Shown here: positions 1 to 7,076 of the stretch, in pieces
How the letters are laid out: the number at the start of each line of letters is the position of its first letter
How positions within the stretch are numbered: the stretch's first letter is position 1
Assembly: GCA_025359865.1 (NCBI GenBank)
Contig: JANYDH010000089.1
Span: 1-36,292 of the forward strand
Origin: Actinomycetes bacterium
GTDB taxonomy: Bacteria > Actinomycetota > Acidimicrobiia > Acidimicrobiales > Ilumatobacteraceae
Direction of reading: 5' to 3'
Length of the DNA: 36,292 nucleotides
Made by a program: the position numbers and the translations under genes
The notes under the pieces: model-generated
The model's database searches: none
What the model saw: only the letters and a program-made list of their open reading frames with translations
What the model was told of the DNA's origin: nothing

Positions 1-843
1 ACTCCGCTGCTTTTTCTTGAGGCGGCCTTACGAAAAAATGGTCTCGATCCGCGTAACGACGTGAAGCTTGTCAATGGTGTGGCAATCCCGGCGCGTGTCG
101 GGGCGTGGACCGCCGGGCAAACACAGTTTGCCATCTTCGGCGAGCCGGATGCTGCGCAGCTGGAGCAGGATGGCAAAGCGCACGCTCTTGCATCCGTCGG
201 CGAGACAGTGGGCTTCGTCGACTACACCGTGTTCATGGCGATGAACGATGTCGGCTTCGGTGTGCAAGGGGTACTCGACGGGATCGCCGCCGCCGCCGAG
301 GCCGGGCTGACTCCCATCAAGATCAACATGGTGGTGCAGCGGGGCGTCAACGACGGCTCGATCCTCGACATGGCCCGGCATTTCAAAGGCTCGTCGCACA
401 CCCTCCGGTTGATCGAGTACATGGACGTCGGCATCACCAACGGCTGGCGGCTCGACGACGTGGTCCCGGCCCGGGAGATCGTTGAGATGTTGGACCGTGA
501 GTTCGGGATCGAACCGGTGGACCCTTCCTACCGGGGCGAAGTGGCGCAACGGTGGCGTTACCGAGACGGAGCCGGGGAGGTGGGCGTCATCGCCTCGGTC
601 ACCCAGCCGTTCTGCGGTGATTGCACCCGGGCTCGCGTCTCAGCCGAGGGTGTCCTCTACACCTGCCTGTTCGCCACTCGCGGGACTGACCTGCGCGAGG
701 TGCTGCGCGCGGGGGCGAGCAACGAGATGCTCGATGACGTCGTCTCCGGGCTGTGGACGAACCGTGCCGACCGGTACTCCGAGACCAGGTCGTCACAAAC
801 CGTCGGTCTCCACAAGGTCGAGATGAGCCACATCGGTGGCTGA
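1..843 (+). pseudogene. moaA: In-frame chimera: ABC substrate-binding fragment joined to C-terminal MoaA
   Basis: Frame 1 is open from base 1, so the ORF continues off the left edge. Residues up to about base 235 read like an NMT1/SsuA-type ABC substrate-binding protein (LRKNGLDP, AIPARVGAW, FAIFGEPDAAQLE, GETVGFVDYT). From about base 235 the protein becomes MoaA, the GTP 3',8-cyclase of molybdenum cofactor synthesis. It shows AMNDVGFGV, KINMVVQRGVND, RLIEYMDVG, the C-terminal iron-sulfur motif CX2CX13C (FCGDC to TCLF), and the conserved terminal Gly-Gly at the stop. The N-terminal radical-SAM CX3CX2C half is absent, so the MoaA part cannot be a working cyclase. The frame is kept across the join. 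The family calls are strong. Whether the join is real or an assembly error is open. Confidence 0.8.
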
Positions 844-1402
844 CCTCGTGAGACCCGCCAAGAAGGAGGAAGCCACCGCCGACACCGCCGACATCGCCGG
901 CGTTCTCGCCGGAGAGCCAACAACTGCTCAAGTTCCACGGCGTCTACCAGCAAGACGACCGCGACGTGTGCACCGAACGAAAGCGCCAGGGGCTCGACAT
1001 CGACCAGATCTGCATGGTGCGGGTCAGCATCCCCGGCGGGATCCTGACCGCGGATCAGTACCTCTCCATGGACACTCTGTGCGACACGGTCGCGAGCGGC
1101 ACGTTGCCGATCACTTCCCGACAGGGCATCCAGTACCACTTCGTGCGCAAGGGCAACCTCCACTCCCTGCTCGCCACCCTCAACCACCACCTGGTCAGCA
1201 CCTTCGGCGCCTGCGGCGACGTGGTCCGCAACATCATGTGTTGCCCGGTGCCGCTCGCCGGCCGGCAGCAGACCGACGGGCAAGACCTACGCCCAGGAGT
1301 CGTCGCCAACCACTGCATCGATGTCTCAAAGCCGATCGAACCGGACGCCACCCGGCGCAAGGATGGCCGCCCGATCCCCGAGTCCGTCATCGACCAAGCC
1401 CT
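836..1402 (+). pseudogene. Sulfite/nitrite reductase, N-terminal fragment, frameshifted
   Basis: A GTG at 836 overlaps the moaA stop and starts MADLVRPAKKEEA. The reductase homology continues in the next frame from about 903 (FSPESQQLLKFHGVYQQDD, then TERKRQGLDIDQICMVRVSIPGG). That second frame has no start codon of its own between 852 and 966, so one frameshift near 890-905 is the simplest reading. Recognisable ferredoxin/NADPH sulfite or nitrite reductase half-domain motifs are ITSRQGIQYHF and TFGACGDVVRNIMCCP. Homology I recognise ends near 1260. The C-terminal half, which carries the cysteine ligands of the siroheme and 4Fe-4S centre, is missing. Bases 1260-1400 (HCIDVSKPIEPDA, RPIPESVIDQAL) I cannot place; they may be a further foreign piece. 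Not expected to be functional. Confidence 0.7.
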
Positions 1403-2086
1403 ACATTCGAGTCCTCGGGCAATCTCCTCGAAGCCGAAGCCGAAGCCGAAGCCGAAGCCGAAGCCGAAGCCGAAGCTGAAGCCGAAGCCGAAGCTGAAGC
1501 CGAAGCCGAAGCCGATGCCGACGCGCTCGTCAACACGGTCAACACCGTCGGCGTGGTGGGCAAGGGCATCGCTCTTCAGTTCAAGAATGTCTTCCCGGCG
1601 AGCTTCAAGGCCCACGAACGAGCGTGCAAGGACGATCGTGTTCGACTCGGCGAAATGTTCGTCTTCGATGCTGGTCAGTTGATGAAACCGCGCTGGATCA
1701 GTAACTTTCCGACGAAGCGACACTGGCGGTCGCAGTCCAAGCTGTCCGACGTTGCATCCGGTCTCGACGACTTGCGCCGAGTGATCGACGGGCTTGGGAT
1801 CAAGTCGATAGCGCTCCCGCCGGCGGCTCTTGTTGGAATGGTCGGCCGCTACGGCCTGGTAGGCCTCGGCGCAAGCCTGATCGAGATCCAGAAGCTCATG
1901 TACTTCCTTCAGGAGGCCGGTGTAGATCTGAACCTGCGGTACGAGCCTGCTCGATACGGGCCGTACGCCGACAGCATCGCGGCGAGGTCACCGGCGTGGT
2001 CGAGCGCCTCACGGATCTCACCAGAGGCAGGTGAGCCGCGTGCTCGTCGCCCTGGACGATGCATCAGCGGCTCGCGCTCGGGGTGA
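1403..2086 (+). pseudogene. darG: DarG-like macrodomain (DNA ADP-ribosylglycohydrolase) remnant with internal deletion
   Basis: Frame 2, open continuously from 836, becomes a DarG-type macrodomain: SSGNLLEA, then DADALVNTVNTVGVVGKGI, FKAHERACK, MFVFDAGQL and NFPTKRHWR. DarG is the antitoxin that removes ADP-ribose from DNA modified by DarT. A run of Glu-Ala pairs is inserted between GNLLEA and DADALV. After KSIALPP (near 1820) the protein jumps to LVGMVGRYGL and LIEIQKLMYFLQEAG, RYEPARYGPYAD, which belong to the DarG C-terminal domain. The macrodomain end (the PPLGCGNGGL region) and linker are therefore missing. After PYADS (about 1975) homology stops and the ORF ends in unrelated sequence. 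There is no own start codon and no darT beside it. Confidence 0.68.
1430..1513 (+). repeat. Hexanucleotide (GAAGCC)14 microsatellite
   Basis: Fourteen tandem GAAGCC units, two of them GAAGCT, followed by a degenerate GATGCC. In the DarG frame they encode Glu-Ala pairs exactly where the family has a single short LEADAEAL-type stretch. A hexamer keeps frame whatever the copy number. The same DNA reads Lys-Pro in the reductase frame. Confidence 0.95.
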
Positions 2087-2152
2087 TGCGATTTGGTGGT
2101 CGTGGACGGCTGGGGGAACCCGTCGTGCGGGATCAATGGTTCCGTTCGCTTG

Positions 2153-3439
2153 TCATGGGCCGAGGAGGGCGGCGGGGATGACGGCGATGCCGTCTGGTCG
2201 GCGGTAGGCGTGTGTGCCGGTGGTGATGACGACGGCGTCGAGGAGTTCGGGACCGAGCCGGTCGGTGAGCCAGATGAGGTGTCGGACGTCGTGGTCGGTG
2301 ACGATTGGGGAGAGCTTCACTTCGGCTGCAAGGCAGCGCCCGTCGCGGCGTTCCACGATCAGGTCGACCTCATGGTCGCCGCGGTGCATCCGGAAGTGGG
2401 CGACGCGGGCCTCGGATCGCTGTGCGTAGACGCGAACGCTGAGCGCGACCAGTGACTCGAACAGCGCGCCGAGGAACGGGCCGTTGCGGAAGATGCTTGC
2501 GCCGCGGTCGTCGCCGGCGAGGAGCGCGTCCTCATCGAGGCCGAGCAGGGCAACCGCGAGCGCGGGATCGGCGAGGTGATGCTTGGGTGATGCGGCGAGT
2601 TCGTTTAGGTGCGCATTGGTCGGGAGCCAGCCCGGGAGCGGATCGAGGATGAAGAGTCGCTCGAGTGCGTCACGGTAGGCCGTCAATGTGGTCCGCGAGG
2701 GTTGTTCGCGGGTCCCTGGGTTGGCGGCTGTGGCGATCTTGGCGTACGTGGTCGTGGTGGCGGTCGCGGCGCCGTACGCGCCCATCCAACGCTTCAGGGC
2801 CGAGGGGTTTCGGATCGAAGAACCGAGCTCGGCGATGTCGCGATCGGCGACTCGTTCGAGGTAGCTGTCGAGTTGGGCGCGACGGATCCGGGCGGGCAGT
2901 TCCCGGATGCCGGGGAACCCGGATGCCACGATCTCTGCGGTGTAGACGGTGAGGTCTGCCGGGGTGTCTCCGGCGATTGCCGGACGTTGACCGGTGAGGA
3001 GCTCGGCGAGGCTGACCGACGGTTCATATCCTCGCTCGGATAGCGCGAGGGGTCGTACACGCAGTTTCAGGATGCGTCCGGCACCGGAGTGTCGGCCCGG
3101 GTCGGTCCGTGACGCGGAGCCGGTCAGGAGGAACTGACCGGGGGTCGCGCCGGCATCGACGGCACGACGAACGAGGTCCCATGTAAAGGGCAGGTGCTGC
3201 CATTCGTCCAGCAGGACGCGGCGCCCGTCCAAGAGCCGACCGGGATCAGCTTCCACCAGGTCACGAACCGTGGGGGACTCCAGCCGGAACTCGGCATCGA
3301 CCCGCTCAGCCGCCGTCGCGCTCTTACCGACACCCTTGGCTCCTTCGAGCGCGACAGCGGCTGCTCCAGCAAGTAGTTCGTCAAGTTCGGTGTCGACGAC
3401 CCGTCGCTGGTAGTTCACCGCTCGAAGCGAGTCACCCAT
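2153..3439 (-). CDS. AAA family ATPase with DUF4143 C-terminal domain
   Basis: A 428-residue protein of the AAA_14/DUF4143 family, whose members occur widely as poorly characterised accessory ATPases. The Walker A motif GAKGVGKS lies at about residues 33-40 and Walker B (RRVLLDEWQ) at about 73-81, followed by LLTGSASR, the sensor-like strand typical of the family. The DUF4143 part has a PD-(D/E)XK-like core near the C-terminus (HEVDLIVERRDG, then AAEVK at about 371-375). That core could be a degenerate nuclease fold; cleavage is not established. Length and motif order match intact family members, so this is the only complete gene in the first 5 kb. It converges on the darG remnant. Start ATG at 3439, with two direct repeats just upstream. 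Cellular role unknown. Confidence 0.85.
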   Translation of the reverse strand: MGDSLRAVNYQRRVVDTELDELLAGAAAVALEGAKGVGKSATAAERVDAEFRLESPTVRDLVEADPGRLLDGRRVLLDEWQHLPFTWDLVRRAVDAGATPGQFLLTGSASRTDPGRHSGAGRILKLRVRPLALSERGYEPSVSLAELLTGQRPAIAGDTPADLTVYTAEIVASGFPGIRELPARIRRAQLDSYLERVADRDIAELGSSIRNPSALKRWMGAYGAATATTTTYAKIATAANPGTREQPSRTTLTAYRDALERLFILDPLPGWLPTNAHLNELAASPKHHLADPALAVALLGLDEDALLAGDDRGASIFRNGPFLGALFESLVALSVRVYAQRSEARVAHFRMHRGDHEVDLIVERRDGRCLAAEVKLSPIVTDHDVRHLIWLTDRLGPELLDAVVITTGTHAYRRPDGIAVIPAALLGP

Positions 3440-3903
3440 GGAACATACGGTACCGTCGACTGTACATTCTCGGGCGGATGTACTAAACGTTCTCGGGCAC
3501 TTGTGACCAGCTCGGCCGGGCTGTGATGCTGGACATTCGCGGGTTCGCTTCCTGGTCGGAGTCGCCGGATGACTTGTGGTCGGCCGAGTTCCGGTCCTTC
3601 GGGGCCGAGGTCGAGATCGTGACCTCGGCGAGTCGGCGGGTCTTCGGGCCTGTCGAATGAGCGCCGATCAGCACGGCGGCGTGGACCGTGATGACACGCC
3701 AATGACCGCTGGTGTCCGTGGATTCGGAAGGGACCGCCGAACGCCCGGTGCCTTCGAGCGCAGAACCCGAAGGTCGCTCGGACTCCGGTTCGCCGAGTCG
3801 GTGCTAGCCGGATCTAGCTTGCTGATCCAGCGTTGTCTCAGACGACTTGGACGGCGTTCTTGTCCCGCTTTGGTGCTTCGTCGGGAAACAAGATGAAAAG
3901 CAA
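3440..3903. other. Gene-poor spacer between divergent and broken genes
   Basis: Apart from the direct repeats at 3459-3498, I find no recognisable gene. A short frame at 3526-3660 (+), with an optional GTG three bases earlier, starts MLDIRGFASWSES and ends in TGA after 44 codons. It has no recognised family and no clear ribosome binding site. The stretch may be a remnant of a mobile element or lost gene. Confidence 0.35.
3459..3498. promoter_or_regulatory. Pair of 17-bp direct repeats upstream of the ATPase gene
   Basis: ACTGTACATTCTCGGGC (3459-3475) and ACTAAACGTTCTCGGGC (3482-3498) match at 14 of 17 positions with a 23-bp period, about two helical turns. They sit 20-60 bases upstream of the ATG at 3439. 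Same-face spacing suits an operator. Repeated short motifs also occur at the ends of some insertion sequences, so a residual IS end is the alternative. Confidence 0.4.
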
Positions 3904-4263
3904 TCAGCGGATGTTCAGCGCGGCGAGGCTGGACTGGTCGGTCGCTAGAGCGGTTGTCCGTGATTCGATGTGGAGGCGGAGATCGGCATTGCCGTTGCGT
4001 AGTTGGGTGACGACGTTATTGAGTGTGGCGTTGGAGCCATCGGTGGTCTGGGCGAGGAAGAAGTCTGGTGTAGTCGGGGCGAGGGTGGCTTCGTGGTAGG
4101 CGATGTTCATCAGGGTGTCGGCGCGGTCGAGGAAGCCGGGTAGCCGGTCGAACATGCCGACGAGTTTTAGTTCGGTCTCGACTCGTTTGTCGGTCCCGCG
4201 TGCAAGCAGGACGAAGAGGGTGTCGCCGACTTCGGCTTGGAGGAAGTCAGCGAAGTCAGCAAT
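3904..4263 (-). pseudogene. Unrecognised protein, 5' truncated at the kinase junction
   Basis: Minus-strand frame that reads coherently from about 4263 down to a stop at 3904: FADFLQAEVGDTLFVLLA, RGTDKRVETELKLVG, MFDRLPGFLDRADTLMNIAYH, then LRLHIESRTTALATDQ and a final LNIR. The ATG at 4155 gives 83 residues, but the protein-like sequence continues about 36 codons upstream with no start. It ends where the plus-strand kinase homology begins (about 4260). This looks like the C-terminal part of a gene cut by the same junction that removed the kinase N-terminus. I do not recognise the family. Confidence 0.4.
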
Positions 4264-5163
4264 TTGTCGAGGCTTCTTGTCGTCACTGTGCCAGCCGTGG
4301 TCGCCATCCTCGGTGCGCTCACCTGGTGGCTGACCGGGCGAACGCTACGACCAGTCGAAAAGATGCGCAGAGAGCTTGCAGAGATCACCGGTACCAACCC
4401 CGGACGCCGAGTCGCCGAACCACCCACCGGTGACGAAATCGACCGCCTCGCCCGCACCATGAACGAAACCCTCGACCGGCTCGAGGGTGCCATCCGCCGA
4501 CAGCAACGCTTCGTCGCCGACGCATCCCACGAACTTCGCAGCCCACTCACCCGAATCCGCGCCGAACTCGAAGTCGACCTCGCATCCGGTGAACCCTCCG
4601 ACCCAATGAGAACCGAATAGAGCGTCCTCGACGAAACCATCGACCTGCAACAACTCGATGAAGACCTGCTGCACCTCGCACGTGACGACGACGGCATCGC
4701 CGACGCCGATTTGCGGCCGGTCGACCTCGACGACATCGTGCTCCGCGAGGCGCGTCGCCTACGCGAGCGCGGACGAGTAAAACTCGACCTCAAGGAAGTT
4801 GCCGCGGCCCAAACCATCGGGGACCCACACCAACTCGCACGAGTGGTCCGCAACCTGTTCGACAACGCAGAACGACACGCCGCAACGACAGTCACCGTCG
4901 GCCTCGACGAGGTCGAGGGCCGTGTGCTGCTCACGGTCAGCGACGACGGTGCCGGAATCTCACCCGAGGATCGTGACGTCATCTTCCAACGTTTCACCCG
5001 CCTCGACGACGCCCGAGCACGCGACACCGGCGGCACCGGCCTCGGGCTCGCGATCGTGTGCGACATCGTCCAACGTCACCACGGCACAGTTGATCTGGAC
5101 AGCCGCGCCGAAACCCGCTTCGTGGTCGAACTACCACTCGTCCCTAGGAGCATGGGTCGGTAA
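4264..5163 (+). pseudogene. Sensor histidine kinase, N-terminally truncated and interrupted by a stop codon
   Basis: One frame encodes a transmembrane segment (LLVVTVPAVVAILGALTWWL), HAMP linker (LRPVEKMRREL), the dimerisation helix with phospho-acceptor His in ASHELRSPLTRIRAE, N box RNLFDNAERHA, G1 box SDDGAGISPEDRD and G2 box GGTGLGLAI. A TAG at 4618-4620 splits it between PMRTE and SVLDETIDLQQLDEDLL, normally one continuous helix. The first transmembrane segment and extracellular sensor domain are missing upstream of 4264, where an oppositely oriented ORF abuts. No response regulator gene is present. The downstream PepSY gene is the usual partner of such kinases, so this is the tail of a two-component locus. 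Confidence 0.8.
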
Positions 5164-5274
5164 TGGTGGAGTTGGTTGTGGTCGGGCGTGCGCAGGGCTG
5201 GCGCATACAGCCGTCGAACGATCCAGCCCAACCCGCCGAATACTGACCCACGCCCCTAACCGCCCCGCGGCGTT

Positions 5275-5291
5275 TCAGCGTGGCGTCAGCG
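5275..5291 (+). promoter_or_regulatory. TCAGCG-N5-TCAGCG direct repeat, possible response-regulator site
   Basis: Two exact TCAGCG half-sites 11 bp apart lie 42 bases before the PepSY start. OmpR/PhoP-class regulators bind direct half-sites with this spacing. The neighbouring kinase fragment suggests the regulator of that lost system; this is inference. Confidence 0.4.
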
Positions 5292-5332
5292 CACATTTCG
5301 TACTCTGCGAGCAACCCCACGAAGGAGCACCG

Positions 5333-5593
5333 ATGAGACGCAGCACAAGCAACGACACGGACACACCGATCACCGGCACCGATCTGCAAAGAGCGAGCAA
5401 TGCGGCGCTCGCCTCCACTGGACAAGGTCGAGTGACCGGAACCGAGGTCGGCGACGAGGAGAGCTACTACGAGGTCGAGGTCACACTCGACAACGCAACA
5501 GAGGTTGACGTGCAGCTCGATTCGGACTTCCATGTCGTCGGCTCGGCAGCTGACAAGGTCAACACTGAAGATGACCAGAAGGAAACTGGTTGA
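5333..5593 (+). CDS. PepSY-domain protein
   Basis: An 86-residue protein starting at ATG 5333 behind a good ribosome site (GAAGGAG, 6 bases away). It has one PepSY-like unit: an N-terminal helix (TDLQRASNAALAST), then GRVTGTEVG, YYEVEVTLDN, VDVQLDSDFHVVG. There is no evident signal peptide or membrane segment, so it may be cytoplasmic, unlike many PepSY proteins. Small PepSY proteins are commonly encoded next to histidine kinases in actinobacteria, where they are thought to be targets or modulators of the system. Here the kinase is broken, so the gene may be orphaned. The tail is acidic (NTEDDQKETG). Confidence 0.7.
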   Translation: MRRSTSNDTDTPITGTDLQRASNAALASTGQGRVTGTEVGDEESYYEVEVTLDNATEVDVQLDSDFHVVGSAADKVNTEDDQKETG

Positions 5594-5730
5594 GCGGACG
5601 GTGGTACGACGCGTCCTGCATAGCAGTGTTGACCGGGATCAGCCAGTCCCAGGCGGAGTAATCGTGATGCGGTCGGGTTGTCTGCCGCTTCTTGTTGTAA
5701 CGCAACGACCTGCCGATGCCGGGCACTGAC

Positions 5731-6357
5731 CTAGCCGCCGAAGGCGCTTGTGAAGGCGGTCTCGAACTCGGGAGTTGCCGGACCGCTGAAGCCGCAGCCG
5801 TTGACGACGCCGTCGGTGGCGGTCACGAGGTATCGGTCTCCGACGACGAAGTCGACGCCGTCGAGCGCGGCCGATGTGATTCCGGCGGGCAGGGCGATGG
5901 CGACGAGGTCGGTCTCAGCGGTGTCGGTGGTGAACCAGTGGTCGACGTTGATGGTCACGGTGGTCTGCGTGATCTCTGTGGCGGTCCCGGCGAATGCAAC
6001 GGGCATCGCTGCCAGGACGTTCACGTCGAAGGGGAGACATGAGGACATCGATATTCCTGTATCGGCGAGCGACAGCGATCGCGTGCTCACCGAGTTGTTG
6101 TCGCGGGTGAGTACGACGGTCGAGATCGCGATCGCGACCAGGGCGGCGGCGATCCCGCCGATGATCAGTGGTGTTCGATGACGTCGCCCGCCCGCTTCAA
6201 AGGCGTGGGATTGTGTGTCGACACCGATGGTTTGGGTGTCATTTGCGGTGTTCATGATGTTCTCCAGGCGGGTCCGGTAGCGCAACGAGTCGATCAACTC
6301 GTCGCGGGGCATCGGATCGATTTGTTCGAGCAGTTGTCGCAGCTGTTCGTCCATCAT
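5731..6357 (-). CDS. Membrane-anchored partner of the ECF sigma factor (putative anti-sigma)
   Basis: A 208-residue protein with a cytoplasmic N-terminus of about 60 residues (MDEQLRQLLEQIDPMPRDEL), one transmembrane helix (TPLIIGGIAAALVAIAISTVVL) and an extracellular domain of about 120 residues with two cysteines. Its ATG overlaps the stop of the sigma gene upstream (ATGA at 6354-6357), so the two are translationally coupled. Topology and position fit an anti-sigma factor. The zinc anti-sigma motif HX3CX2C is absent and I recognise no standard anti-sigma domain, so the role is inferred from context. Confidence 0.65.
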   Translation of the reverse strand: MMDEQLRQLLEQIDPMPRDELIDSLRYRTRLENIMNTANDTQTIGVDTQSHAFEAGGRRHRTPLIIGGIAAALVAIAISTVVLTRDNNSVSTRSLSLADTGISMSSCLPFDVNVLAAMPVAFAGTATEITQTTVTINVDHWFTTDTAETDLVAIALPAGITSAALDGVDFVVGDRYLVTATDGVVNGCGFSGPATPEFETAFTSAFGG

Positions 6358-6917
6358 TGGGTCTCCGTTGCTCCACTGGTTGATTGTCCGGTTGGGAGCA
6401 GGTTCTTTCGCCGGAGCTCGTCTCCGAGTCGTTGTTTGGCGCGGTGCAGTCGGATGGCCGCTGCGTTGGGGGTGATGCCGAGGATTTCAGCGATCTCGCG
6501 TGCCTCGAGGTGATCCCACGCCCACATCGTCAACACCTCGCGCTCGCTGCGCGGCAGCTTGGCGAGGGCTTGGCGCAGTTCCGGGTAGTCGTCTGAGCCG
6601 TGGGTGGGCTGCGTCTCGAACGCATCGCGCGGCATGTTCGTCGAGAGCCGTCCGAAGAGCCGCTTCCGACGTTCACCGGAACGCAGTTGGTTGGCCAGGC
6701 AACGGCGGGCGACTCCGAGACAGTAGGGGAGCTCTCCGCCGTCGGTCACGTCGTCGAGGCGGCGCCACAACACGAGCAACATGTCGGCCATGACGTCGTC
6801 GGCGACTTCAGCACTGGCTCGTCGACGCACGAACCGGAAGACGGGTTCGTGGACGGCGATGGCGGCCTGTTGGTATCGATCACGCCGAGACGCGAGCGCG
6901 TCGACGGTAGGAGTCAC
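6354..6917 (-). CDS. ECF-type RNA polymerase sigma factor
   Basis: A 187-residue sigma-70 family protein with only regions 2 and 4. Region 2 (core and -10 binding) covers about residues 20-60 (VFRFVRRRASAEVADDVMA, LLVLWRRLDDV). Region 4 (-35 binding helix-turn-helix) covers about 115-165 (LRQALAKLPRSEREVL, AREIAEILGITPNAAAIRLH). It leads a two-gene operon with the membrane protein that follows. ECF genes usually respond to envelope or redox stress through that partner; the signal here is unknown. Length and motif layout are normal. Confidence 0.88.
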   Translation of the reverse strand: MTPTVDALASRRDRYQQAAIAVHEPVFRFVRRRASAEVADDVMADMLLVLWRRLDDVTDGGELPYCLGVARRCLANQLRSGERRKRLFGRLSTNMPRDAFETQPTHGSDDYPELRQALAKLPRSEREVLTMWAWDHLEAREIAEILGITPNAAAIRLHRAKQRLGDELRRKNLLPTGQSTSGATETQ

Positions 6918-7076
6918 ATTGAGTTCTTGTCCAGCACACTGTTCACTCTTTCAGTCCGTACCGATCGTCATTGGCACCGGTCGAGCTGACTCTAGCGATA
7001 GGCCTGAGGGGATGCCCGTACAAGCGGGTCAGGCTCGGTCGTTCAGTCGGGTCGGCCGGACAAGCGGGTTTTCGCT

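Noticed and set aside
1431-1682. Lys-Pro repeat tail of the reductase frame as a real protein tail
   Set aside because: The same DNA in the other frame gives clear macrodomain sequence; the Lys-Pro reading is a frame artefact.
4167-5066. Long minus-strand frame opposite the kinase
   Set aside because: Ser/Arg-rich shadow; the plus strand has clear kinase motifs throughout.
7020-7069. Direct repeat ACAAGCGGGT (7020-7029 and 7060-7069)
   Set aside because: Only two copies in the spacer between the M20 stop and the sigma gene start; no palindrome or further copies, so too weak to call.
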